This document shows, piece by piece, positions 8,517 through 16,366 of a DNA stretch of 64,000 bases. Both the position numbers and the translations under genes were made by a program. The notes under the pieces were generated by a model. It did no database searches, had not been told where the DNA came from, and saw nothing but the letters and a program-made list of their open reading frames with translations. Every line of letters starts with the position of its first letter. The first letter of the stretch is position 1. Origin of the DNA: JAAURS01 sp044923475 (GTDB lineage: Bacteria > Cyanobacteriota > Cyanobacteriia > Thermosynechococcales > Thermosynechococcaceae); the NCBI RefSeq assembly GCF_044923475.1, contig NZ_CP137338.1:1302001-1366000 (forward strand), given 5' to 3'.

Positions 8517-9668
8517 ATGAAGGTCCTCGTAATTGGTGGTGATGGCTACTGCGGTTGGGCAACGGCTCTATACTTGTCGAACCGAGGCTACGACGTTGGT
8601 ATTTTAGATAGCTTGGTGCGGCGGCATTGGGATAATACGCTTTGCTTGGATACCCTAACGCCCATTGCCCCAATTCAGCAGCGCATTCAGCGGTGGAAAG
8701 ACCTGACTGGAAAGTCGATCGATCTCTTCGTCGGGGATATTACCAACTATGCGTTTTTGAGCGGCGCGATGCATCAGTTCGAGCCGCAGGCTGTGGTGCA
8801 CTTTGGGGAACAGCGCTCGGCTCCTTTTTCGATGATCGACCGCGAGCATGCGGTGCTGACCCAAACCAACAACGTGGTCGGTACCCTCAATTTGCTCTAC
8901 TGCATCCACGAAGATTTTCCCGATTGTCACCTCGTGAAGCTCGGTACGATGGGCGAGTACGGTACGCCTAATATCGATATCGAAGAGGGTTACATCACCA
9001 TCGAGCACAATGGCCGCAAAGACACCCTGCCCTATCCCAAACAACCTGGCTCGTTCTATCACCTGAGTAAGGTTCACGATAGCCACAATATTAGCTTCGC
9101 TTGTAAAATCTGGGGGCTTAAAGCTACGGATCTCAATCAAGGGGTCGTGTACGGTGTGCTCACGGAAGAGACGGGGATGGACGAGCTGCTGATCAATCGG
9201 TTGGACTACGATGGCGTATTTGGAACGGCGCTCAATCGGTTTTGCATTCAGGCGGCCATCGAGCATCCTTTGACGGTTTACGGTTCCGGCGGTCAAACCC
9301 GCAGTTTCTTGGATATTCGCGATACGGTGCGCTGCGTGGAACTGGCGATCGCCACGCCCGCTGAGTCTGGGGAGTTCCGCGTTTTCAACCAGTTCACCGA
9401 AATGTTCAGCGTGGGCGACTTGGCCCAGATGGTGAAGAAAGCGGGTTCTGCTTTAGGGGTCAATGTCGAGATCGATCGCATTGAAAACCCTCGCGTCGAG
9501 AAAGAAGAGCATTACTTTAATGCCAAAAACACCAACCTGCTCGATCTGGGATTGCAGCCCCATTATTTGTCCGATTCCTTGCTCGACTCGCTGCTCAACT
9601 TTGCGGTTAAATACAAGCACCGCGTCGATAACGCGCAAATTCTGCCTAAAGTTCGCTGGAAGGGCTAA
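8517..9668 (+). CDS. sqdB: UDP-sulfoquinovose synthase
   Basis: NAD-dependent enzyme that makes UDP-sulfoquinovose from UDP-glucose and sulfite, the head-group donor for the thylakoid sulfolipid SQDG. It is an extended short-chain dehydrogenase: nucleotide-binding GGDGYCGWATA at residues 7-17, catalytic region with LGTMGEYG and the YHLSK motif, and the family-specific VVHFGEQRSAPFSMID. Length 383 is normal. The start ATG at 8517 agrees with the family N terminus MKVLVIGGDG. It precedes sqdX, the next enzyme of the same pathway, in the usual cyanobacterial order. Confidence 0.97.
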   Translation: MKVLVIGGDGYCGWATALYLSNRGYDVGILDSLVRRHWDNTLCLDTLTPIAPIQQRIQRWKDLTGKSIDLFVGDITNYAFLSGAMHQFEPQAVVHFGEQRSAPFSMIDREHAVLTQTNNVVGTLNLLYCIHEDFPDCHLVKLGTMGEYGTPNIDIEEGYITIEHNGRKDTLPYPKQPGSFYHLSKVHDSHNISFACKIWGLKATDLNQGVVYGVLTEETGMDELLINRLDYDGVFGTALNRFCIQAAIEHPLTVYGSGGQTRSFLDIRDTVRCVELAIATPAESGEFRVFNQFTEMFSVGDLAQMVKKAGSALGVNVEIDRIENPRVEKEEHYFNAKNTNLLDLGLQPHYLSDSLLDSLLNFAVKYKHRVDNAQILPKVRWKG

Positions 9669-9676
9669 GTTTTGAC

Positions 9677-9733
9677 ATGCAATTCATTAAAGCTTTATCC
9701 CTGCTGCTGACCTCAGTGTTGCTTAGCATTTGA
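9677..9733 (+). CDS. possible 18-residue hydrophobic peptide between sqdB and sqdX
   Basis: An ATG at 9677, eight bases after the sqdB stop, opens an 18-codon frame (MQFIKALSLLLTSVLLSI) that ends in TGA at 9731-9733, overlapping the ATG at 9733 that is in frame with sqdX. The peptide is one hydrophobic helix with a Lys near the N terminus. It could be a translational coupling leader, a tiny membrane peptide or chance. A weak GGAAGGG lies upstream. Confidence 0.3.
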   Translation: MQFIKALSLLLTSVLLSI

Positions 9734-9741
9734 TGGACTGT

Positions 9742-10911
9742 ATGCGGATTGCCCTTTTTACCGAAACTTTCCTTCCCAAGATCGATGGCATCGTCACCCG
9801 GCTGTGTCAAACCATTACCCATCTCCAGAGCGAAGGGCATCAGGTATTGGTCGTCTGTCCCGAAGGCGCGCCGACAGAGTACAAAGGGGCGCAAGTGCAT
9901 GGGGTTTCTGGATTTCCCCTACCGCTCTATCCAGAGCTGAAAATGTCCCTGCCGCGTCCCTCTATTACCTATGCTCTGGATCGGTTTAAGCCGGATTTGG
10001 TGCACGCAGCCAATCCGGCTGTGTTGGGTCTGTCGGGGATTTTTTATTGCAAGTGGCGCAATGTGCCGCTCGTCGCTTCTTATCACACCCATCTGCCGCA
10101 GTACCTTCAGTATTACGGCCTGGGGATGCTAGAGGGATTGCTGTGGGAACTACTCAAGTTGGGGCACAATCAGGCCCACCTCAATCTCTGTACCTCCTCC
10201 GTGATGGTTGAAGAATTGGCATCCCACGGCATCCAACGGCTGGCGCTCTGGCAGCGCGGCGTCGATATCGAGACGTTCCAGCCCAGCCGCGCGACGGCTG
10301 CTACGCGGGAGCGCTTGAGCCAAGGTCATCCTGAAGATCCGTTGCTGCTCTACGTCGGACGGCTTTCAGCCGAAAAAGCCATTCACGAAATCAAACCCGT
10401 TCTAGAAGCCATTCCCAACGCTCGCTTGGCTTTAGTGGGAGATGGGCCGCATCGGAAGGAGTTGGAGCAGCTTTTTGCGGGAACCCATACGTACTTTGCC
10501 GGCTATATGAGCGGCATTTCCCTCGGCGATGCGTTTGCGAGCGCCGACGCGTTTGTGTTTCCTTCGCGCACGGAAACCCTGGGTTTGGTGCTGTTGGAGG
10601 CGATGGCGGCGGGCTGTCCGGTAGTGGCGGCAGCTTCGGGTGGGATTCCAGATATCGTGCAGGATGGGGTGAACGGTTATTTGTTCGACCCCCATGACGA
10701 GTTGGGGGCGATCGCCGCAACCCAACGCCTCCTGAGCCAAACCGAAGAGCGCGAAACCCTCCGGCGCAATGCCCGTGCCGAAGCCGAACGCTGGAGCTGG
10801 TCGGCAGCGACGCAACAACTGACGCAGTACTATCAAGGCGTCTTGGCGCAGGCTCGGACGACGGTGCCTTCAGCCCAGGCCTACTGGTCTAAAGACAATC
10901 CGGATCGATAA
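9742..10911 (+). CDS. sqdX: sulfoquinovosyltransferase (SQDG synthase), GT4 family
   Basis: Glycosyltransferase that transfers sulfoquinovose from UDP-sulfoquinovose to diacylglycerol, completing SQDG synthesis at the membrane. The start is taken at ATG 9742 to give the family N terminus MRIALFTETFLPKIDGIV; in-frame TTG 9730 and ATG 9733 add three or four residues. GT-B fold signatures: YHTHLPQYLQYYG, LYVGRLSAEKAIHE and the donor-binding PSRTETLGLVLLEAMAAGCPVVA. Length about 390 is normal. It follows sqdB directly, forming a two-gene sulfolipid operon; dacB starts two bases after its stop. Confidence 0.95.
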   Translation: MRIALFTETFLPKIDGIVTRLCQTITHLQSEGHQVLVVCPEGAPTEYKGAQVHGVSGFPLPLYPELKMSLPRPSITYALDRFKPDLVHAANPAVLGLSGIFYCKWRNVPLVASYHTHLPQYLQYYGLGMLEGLLWELLKLGHNQAHLNLCTSSVMVEELASHGIQRLALWQRGVDIETFQPSRATAATRERLSQGHPEDPLLLYVGRLSAEKAIHEIKPVLEAIPNARLALVGDGPHRKELEQLFAGTHTYFAGYMSGISLGDAFASADAFVFPSRTETLGLVLLEAMAAGCPVVAAASGGIPDIVQDGVNGYLFDPHDELGAIAATQRLLSQTEERETLRRNARAEAERWSWSAATQQLTQYYQGVLAQARTTVPSAQAYWSKDNPDR

Positions 10912-10913
10912 AA

Positions 10914-12317
10914 ATGCCGCTTTTCCCGGACGCACCCTCAACCCAACGACAGATCGCCCGCACCCGTGCGAGGGCAGACCGACACTCGGGGGCGATCGCC
11001 CATCGGTTCCGGCGGATCGCGATCGCCGTTTGCTGCGTAGCGCTTTCCAGCGGCTGCCAAAACCCGTCGCCCTCAACCGTCGCGCCTGCCGTTCCATCGC
11101 CATCGCAGCCGCCGCCCTCTCCCCTGCCGCCGCTTCTGGCGACCGCCCTAATACCCTCCGCTGCCGAACTCAAGCCCGCGATCGCTACCTTTATCGAAGG
11201 GACGGCTGCAAGCAGCACGCTTGCTAATGCTCAAGGCGTGTGGCTCCAAGACGATCGGGGGTTGCTAGCCGACTATCAAGGCACCGTGCCCTTATCGGCA
11301 GCGTCTCTCACGAAGGCAGCGACTTCTCTGGCCGCGCTACAAACCCTCGGGGCGGGCTATCGCTACGAGACCCAAGTGGGGTTTACGGGTGCCGTCCAGA
11401 ATGGGTTGCTGAAGGGAGATTTGATCGTTCGAGGCGGGCAGAATCCTTTTTTTGTCTGGGAAGATGCGATCGCCCTTGGAAATTTCCTGACGCGGCAGGG
11501 TATCCGTCAGATTGACGGAAATCTCGTCATCCAAGGCCCGTTTTATATGAATTTTGAAACCCAGACGGCAGCGGTGGGAGCCGCGCTGCGGCAGGGGCTA
11601 GACGCAAACCTATGGCCCCAGGAGGCGCTCCAACAGTACCAAACGTTGCCTGCAACGACGCCAAAGCCGCAGGTAACCATTAAGGGTGGCATTGTCGCCG
11701 TCGAAAGCGCCCCAGCCCAAACCCAATGGATGCTCCAGCACCGCTCTCTGCCGCTGGCGAGCTTGCTGAAAAAAATGAATCGCTACAGCAACAACCCGAT
11801 GGCCGATACGATCGCCAATAGCATAGGCGGCCCGAAGATTGTGGCGCAACAGGCGATCGCCGCAACGGGCGTCGGCCCTTCGGAAATTCAGCTCGTCAAT
11901 GGTTCCGGCTTGGCGGTCGAAAACCGGATGTCGCCCCGCGCCGTCTGCGGCATTTTTAGAGCCATCGATCGGCTGGTGCAGGCTCAAGGGATGACCGTTG
12001 CCGATATTTTTACAGTGATGGGTCAAGATGAGAGCGTCCTAGACCAGCGCCCGCTGCCCGTGCAGTCGGTCCTGAAGTCGGGCACGCTCGATACTGTGAG
12101 TGCCTTGGCGGGTGCCCTGCCCACCCGGCAGGGGGTTGTGTGGTTTGCCCTCATGAATAATGAGGGCGACGTGGAGGCGTTTCGGAAGCAGCAAGAAACG
12201 CTGCTCAGCGCGCTCGACCGCACTTTAGGCCCATCTAAACTCCCTTTGCCCGCGCTCAAATCTACGATTCCAGAACCGCCTGCTAGTGTTTTCGAGCAGC
12301 TTTGGGTGAAACTTTGA
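10914..12317 (+). CDS. dacB: D-alanyl-D-alanine carboxypeptidase/endopeptidase, PBP4 (S13) family lipoprotein
   Basis: Penicillin-binding peptidase of family S13 that trims peptidoglycan stem peptides or cuts crosslinks. The three active-site motifs are visible: SLTK at residues 131-134, the SNN motif in RYSNNPMADT (about 290) and KSGTLD (about 390). The N terminus has RFRRIAIAV and a lipobox LSSGC with Cys48, so it is probably an outer- or inner-membrane lipoprotein, followed by a Pro/Ser-rich linker (50-75). The unusually long region before the hydrophobic core has no alternative in-frame start codon, so ATG 10914 is kept. It begins 2 bases after sqdX. Confidence 0.9.
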   Translation: MPLFPDAPSTQRQIARTRARADRHSGAIAHRFRRIAIAVCCVALSSGCQNPSPSTVAPAVPSPSQPPPSPLPPLLATALIPSAAELKPAIATFIEGTAASSTLANAQGVWLQDDRGLLADYQGTVPLSAASLTKAATSLAALQTLGAGYRYETQVGFTGAVQNGLLKGDLIVRGGQNPFFVWEDAIALGNFLTRQGIRQIDGNLVIQGPFYMNFETQTAAVGAALRQGLDANLWPQEALQQYQTLPATTPKPQVTIKGGIVAVESAPAQTQWMLQHRSLPLASLLKKMNRYSNNPMADTIANSIGGPKIVAQQAIAATGVGPSEIQLVNGSGLAVENRMSPRAVCGIFRAIDRLVQAQGMTVADIFTVMGQDESVLDQRPLPVQSVLKSGTLDTVSALAGALPTRQGVVWFALMNNEGDVEAFRKQQETLLSALDRTLGPSKLPLPALKSTIPEPPASVFEQLWVKL

Positions 12318-12331
12318 CGGAAGGTAAAGCT

Positions 12332-12369
12332 CGCAATTAAAGGCCCGCAATTAAAGACCCGCAATTAAA
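12332..12369. repeat. three direct copies of CGCAATTAAA, 14-bp period
   Basis: CGCAATTAAA occurs at 12332, 12346 and 12360, exactly 14 bases apart, in the 47-base gap between the convergent dacB and ABC transporter genes; the third copy contains the stop codon of the transporter gene (minus strand). Confidence 0.85.
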
Positions 12370-14119
12370 TGCGAGTGACTGCACCTTCAGCGATCGCGGT
12401 CTCCGCCTGACCCTCTGCCGATTCGGGACCCTCTACTGGCTTGATTTGACGGGTGGAAAAATCTAGAATCCCTTGGTGATAGCGATCCAGACTTTCTCGG
12501 TGTCCCACGCTCAAGAAGGTGATGCCGGAGTCTTGCAATTGTTGGTAAAGATGGGCTTCGTTGGTGGGGTCGAGGGCGCTGGTGGCTTCGTCTAGCATTG
12601 CATAGGTCGGCGTGTTGAGTAGGAGCCGCGCAAAAATGAGGCGCTGCTGCTCGCCGAGGGACAGAACTTCAGCCCAATCCCGTTCGGCGTGGAATCCTCC
12701 TTGTCGCGCTTCGAGTTCCGGCAGGTTCACCCGAATCAGCACTTCTCTGAGCTGTTCTTCTGTAACGTCGGCATCCGTGTTGGGGTAGAGGAGCTGGTCC
12801 CGCAATGTGCCCAAAATCATGTAGGGACGCTGGGGTAAGAACAGCATTCGTTCGAGCGGGGGACGCAGAATTTTGCCGCTCCCGGCATCCCACAGACCGG
12901 CGATCGCCCTGAGCAAAGAACTTTTCCCGCAGCCGCTCGGGCCCTTAACCAAAAGTCCCGCACCGCTCGGCAACTCAACGGATAGGTTTTCGATGAGCGT
13001 TCGTTTCCGATTGGGGGTTTGGAGCGTCAGGTTCTGCAACGCCAGCCCTTCAGTTATTTCGGTTGCGATGGTGGGTCGATCGGGTTGTCGGACCGTTTGC
13101 GCGCCTTCAGTTGGCGGTTCTATGCTTTCTGCAAACGTATAGAGGCGTTCCACTCCAGCTCCAAAGGTCGCAAGGGACTGAAATCGCGCCACGATTAAGT
13201 TGAGGGAGAAAAAGACGCGAATAAACGCTCCTTGGGCTTCGGATACCTTGCCAACTTCTAGTTCGCCTGCAAAAATGCCGGGGGCTACTACAATGGCGGG
13301 CAAGATGAAGGGAATAAACTCGTAGGCATTGGTGAGGATATTGAGGTTCAGCTCCCAAAAAATCAGGCGTTTGAAGTTTTCGAAAGCTTCCCCAAACCGA
13401 CCCTTGACCTGCTCCGCTTCGCGCGATTCTCCTTGGTAAAAGGCGATCGCCTCGGCGTTCTCTCGCACGCGCACCAAGCTGAAGCGGAAGTCTGCTTCTT
13501 TTCGCAACTGTTCGAAATTCAGCCGCACTAAAGATCGACCGAAGACGCCGACCGTCGTGAGGGTGCCGATCGACGCGTAAAGCACCAAAAAGGCAATGAG
13601 CGGTTTGGAAATATTCCACAGCACGCCGCTAAAGGCAGCGATCGCCAAAAGCGAATCGACGCCTGCCAGTAAAAGCGTCAGCGATTCTTGCGTAAAGCTT
13701 TTGACGTCTTCGGCAATGCGCTGGTCGGGGTTGTCGATGTCGGCGTCGGAATGGCTGAGGTTGTAAAAAGCGCGGTTCGCAAAGTAGCGATCTACAAAGC
13801 GATCGGTCAACCAGCGCCGCCACTGGAGGCCGAGGCGATCGCGCAGGTAAACATAGCCTGCAAACAGCGGCGCGTACACCACCAGCGTCCCGGCAAAAAC
13901 CAAAATCGTCTGCCAAAACCGAGCTTCATCTTGAGCGGACAGGGCCGAAATCAGCGCGCCGCGCTTGTTGTTGAGCAGGACGCTCAGCCCCGTGTAACCC
14001 AAAGACATCAGCACCACCAGCAACAGCAAGCCCCGCGCCTGCCATTTTTCTTCGCTGGTCCAGTAGGATTTGGCAATGGTCCAAAATCGCTTGACGACGC
14101 TGAGGTTGAAGCGCTCCAT
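12365..14119 (-). CDS. ABC transporter, fused permease-ATPase, ABCD/SbmA-BacA-like family
   Basis: Half-transporter with an N-terminal membrane domain of the ABC_membrane_2 type (about 1-340; six predicted helices, loop YLRDRLGLQWRRWLTDRF) and a C-terminal ATPase domain. Walker A GPSGCGKSSLLRA, signature LSLGEQQRL (LSxGE rather than LSGGQ) and Walker B YAMLDEATSALD are intact, as is the switch His in SVGHR. The family includes peroxisomal ABCD proteins and bacterial YddA/BacA-like transporters of fatty acids, cobalamin or peptides; the substrate here is unknown. Length 584 is normal. It is followed on the same strand by nothing obviously related. Confidence 0.9.
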   Translation of the reverse strand: MERFNLSVVKRFWTIAKSYWTSEEKWQARGLLLLVVLMSLGYTGLSVLLNNKRGALISALSAQDEARFWQTILVFAGTLVVYAPLFAGYVYLRDRLGLQWRRWLTDRFVDRYFANRAFYNLSHSDADIDNPDQRIAEDVKSFTQESLTLLLAGVDSLLAIAAFSGVLWNISKPLIAFLVLYASIGTLTTVGVFGRSLVRLNFEQLRKEADFRFSLVRVRENAEAIAFYQGESREAEQVKGRFGEAFENFKRLIFWELNLNILTNAYEFIPFILPAIVVAPGIFAGELEVGKVSEAQGAFIRVFFSLNLIVARFQSLATFGAGVERLYTFAESIEPPTEGAQTVRQPDRPTIATEITEGLALQNLTLQTPNRKRTLIENLSVELPSGAGLLVKGPSGCGKSSLLRAIAGLWDAGSGKILRPPLERMLFLPQRPYMILGTLRDQLLYPNTDADVTEEQLREVLIRVNLPELEARQGGFHAERDWAEVLSLGEQQRLIFARLLLNTPTYAMLDEATSALDPTNEAHLYQQLQDSGITFLSVGHRESLDRYHQGILDFSTRQIKPVEGPESAEGQAETAIAEGAVTRI

Positions 14120-14164
14120 TGGGTTCCTCGCTGTAGTGATGACTCCTAAGACTTCAATCGAACC

Positions 14165-14695
14165 CTATCCTTCCGCAGGTTCCACGTAACCCTGAATGTT
14201 TTCGAGGTTGTATCGGCGCAGCAGCCCCGTCGCCTCCCCCACGAAGGTATCGGTTCCCCGCGCGACGATCAGGTATTTACCCGCGTTGAGGCGGTTGCGA
14301 TAGGCGATCGCATCGCCGCTGCCTGCGGTCCAACCCGTCAGCGTGCCCGTCAAAAAAGCGCCTAAGGCGGCAGCTGCAGCTGCAAACACCCCGCCCAAAA
14401 TGTGATTTCCAACCGCGCCGATCCAGCTAATCAGCTCAATCCCCGTCAACATATTAAAGAGATAGCCCGCCACAAAACCAAAGGGCACCACCCAGTTGGC
14501 TAGGCGATCGACCTGCGTTTGGGCGACCCGATCGGGATCGATGAGGCCAAACTCGTCGGCGCTCTTGTAGCCACGGCCCAAAATATCCAAGCGATCGATC
14601 GGTAAATTTGCGTCTTTCAGATCCAGATAGGCGGACTCTGCCTCCATCCGGTTTGGCAATACGGCAACGAGATAACGGGTGGCTGACGGAATCAT
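14165..14695 (-). CDS. conserved cyanobacterial-type membrane-associated protein (DUF1269-like)
   Basis: 176 residues. The N-terminal part (SATRYLVAVLPNRMEAE, ILGRGYKSADEFG) and the C-terminal part (KYLIVARGTDTFVGEATGLL) look like a small ferredoxin-like alpha/beta domain split around a central Gly/Ala-rich hydrophobic segment (GNHILGGVFAAAAAALGAF) of glycine-zipper type. This resembles DUF1269/general-stress-type proteins common in cyanobacteria. Membrane association is inferred. It ends 45 bases from the start of the ABC transporter gene on the same strand and could be the leading gene of that transcript. Confidence 0.6.
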   Translation of the reverse strand: MIPSATRYLVAVLPNRMEAESAYLDLKDANLPIDRLDILGRGYKSADEFGLIDPDRVAQTQVDRLANWVVPFGFVAGYLFNMLTGIELISWIGAVGNHILGGVFAAAAAALGAFLTGTLTGWTAGSGDAIAYRNRLNAGKYLIVARGTDTFVGEATGLLRRYNLENIQGYVEPAEG

Positions 14696-14927
14696 ATCGG
14701 CATCCTTACAACGGCTGGGGCGATCGGGGCATCGTTCGGGGCCTAAACCGCCCGCGACGCGCGATCTATTCCCAATGTAACAATATATTAAGGAGCCTGC
14801 CTAAATTCTCAGACTATTTCGGCCCCGTTCAAAAAAACGGCCAACCTGCAAAGGCTGACCGCAGAACGTTTTATTGAGCCCGACCGACTGCTACCGCTCG
14901 CAAGCCGGGCGATCGAGCGATCCGATG

Positions 14928-15227
14928 CTAGTCGATTTCAACGGCTTGAACGTCTACAGAACCAACTGTTTCGGCGACTTCTTGCGGCGATCGTTTTTGT
15001 TTGAATTTAGCGCTGCGTTCCTTGAGAACTTGAGCTAATTCCGTCGCCAACAACGTCACGACAATCGCATCGTCAATTTGACCGATAAAGGGAATAAAAT
15101 CTGGTGCAATATCAAACGGACTGAAGAGATAGAGCATGGTGCCCGCAATGACCCACCATCGATACTTAGGATTGGCAACTAAACCGCGATACCAGCCGTA
15201 AACCGATTCGAGAGAGAAGGTTGTCAT
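14928..15227 (-). CDS. YkvA/DUF1232 family small membrane protein
   Basis: 99 residues with the DUF1232 core: WWVIAGTMLYLFSPFDIAPDFIPFIGQIDD, here split by its highlights LYLFSPFDIAPDFIP and GQIDDAIVV. One or two membrane-embedded helices are predicted; the C-terminal tail is basic and hydrophilic (SAKFKQKR). The function of the family is unknown. It is a single gene with 142 bases to its upstream neighbour. Confidence 0.85.
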   Translation of the reverse strand: MTTFSLESVYGWYRGLVANPKYRWWVIAGTMLYLFSPFDIAPDFIPFIGQIDDAIVVTLLATELAQVLKERSAKFKQKRSPQEVAETVGSVDVQAVEID

Positions 15228-15369
15228 TGATGTCGTCCTGTGTTCGACTGCTTACCTTTCTATGGTGCCAAAACCCTCTTTGCAAATCGAGCCTTTCAAT
15301 TGCGGTTAACCGTAGCAGTTTTGGGAGAGAAAACCTCACTGGGGTCTGCAACAATTTGCCATTCTTCCC

Positions 15370-16233
15370 TTATTTTGGAGCTTCTTCTGGCGCATCTGGA
15401 GGCGCTGAAGCAGTTTCAGGTTGTTCTTCCAGCGTATTGCCAAGGGCGGCGGTGGTTAAGGTGGGCGTTCCTTCGGTCGGCACGACAACGGTAACTTTTA
15501 AGTCCCTGCCATAGCTGTAGGTTGTCTGTTCGCCAGAGTTTTTACTCTCTACTGGCACCGAATCTAAGGCAAGTTGCTGGCTCTTGCGGTTGAATAAGTT
15601 TAAACGCAGATGGCCGGCTTTGCTAAAGATCCGCACGGCATAGGTTGGCGTTTGAAACGACACGATGTCCGATTGGGAGGCCGCTTCAGTCTGCGTCGAT
15701 GCGGGTTCGGGTGCGGGGGGTGCGGGTTCGGCTGCGGGGGATTTTGTCTGCTCTGCGGGTTTGGGCGCTGCTGTTGCGGGGGCGGCTTTCTGAGGTGCGG
15801 CGGCAGATTTTGGCGGCTTGAGCGGGATGGGTGCGGTTGGTTTGGTCGGAGGGGCAGTCTTACTTTGTTTTGCGACGACCTTAGCCGTACTTTGAGAGGC
15901 AGGTTTCTGAGTTGCTGCAGTCTTAGATTTTTCCAGCACTTTAATTAAATCGCCGCGCACCCAGCCCAGTTGGCCCGATCGCAGGACTTTGACGCGATAC
16001 CAAACAACCCCGTCGGTCGCTTTGCTGGTGCCGAGGATCTGAACGCGATCGCCCGGTTTTCCTTCTGCTGCAATATCAGACTGGGTACTGGCCGCAGACC
16101 GCAAATTAATTTGGGCGTTTGCCTCTTTCGCGGCGAGTTCGCCTTCCTCTGCCTGCACTGGAGAGCTATAAATAGACAACCCCGCGAGACTGAGCGCGGC
16201 TGTTCCTAACGCTATGGATCGACGCAAGTCCAT
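15370..16233 (-). CDS. secreted SH3-domain protein with Ala/Pro/Lys-rich linker
   Basis: 287 residues. A signal peptide is visible at the N terminus (LRRSIALGTAALSLAGLSI, cleavage near VQAEEG). A bacterial SH3 (SH3b) domain follows at about 38-105 (AQINLRSAASTQSD, GDRVQILG, GLGWVRGDLI-type region). Residues about 106-190 are a low-complexity Ala/Pro/Lys linker. The C-terminal part (VSFQTPTYAVRIFSKAGHL, TTYSYGRDLKVTVVVP) looks beta-rich and folded. Such proteins usually bind the cell wall; no catalytic motif is seen. It is downstream of lepA on the same strand, 133 bases away. Confidence 0.75.
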   Translation of the reverse strand: MDLRRSIALGTAALSLAGLSIYSSPVQAEEGELAAKEANAQINLRSAASTQSDIAAEGKPGDRVQILGTSKATDGVVWYRVKVLRSGQLGWVRGDLIKVLEKSKTAATQKPASQSTAKVVAKQSKTAPPTKPTAPIPLKPPKSAAAPQKAAPATAAPKPAEQTKSPAAEPAPPAPEPASTQTEAASQSDIVSFQTPTYAVRIFSKAGHLRLNLFNRKSQQLALDSVPVESKNSGEQTTYSYGRDLKVTVVVPTEGTPTLTTAALGNTLEEQPETASAPPDAPEEAPK

Positions 16234-16366
16234 CGGATCCTCCCTACAATGTTTTACTCATGCCCATTTTGACCTACGCCGGAGACAAGGGAGTGCCTCG
16301 TTCCCTTAAGAATCATTGCTCTTCGATCGGTAAACGCGCGGGTTTGTTCCGCTCCGGCTGCGGGTT

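Noticed and set aside
14608..14877. 89-codon plus-strand frame antisense to the 14165-14695 gene
   Set aside because: Shadow frame in a gene on the other strand; Arg/Gly-rich composition.
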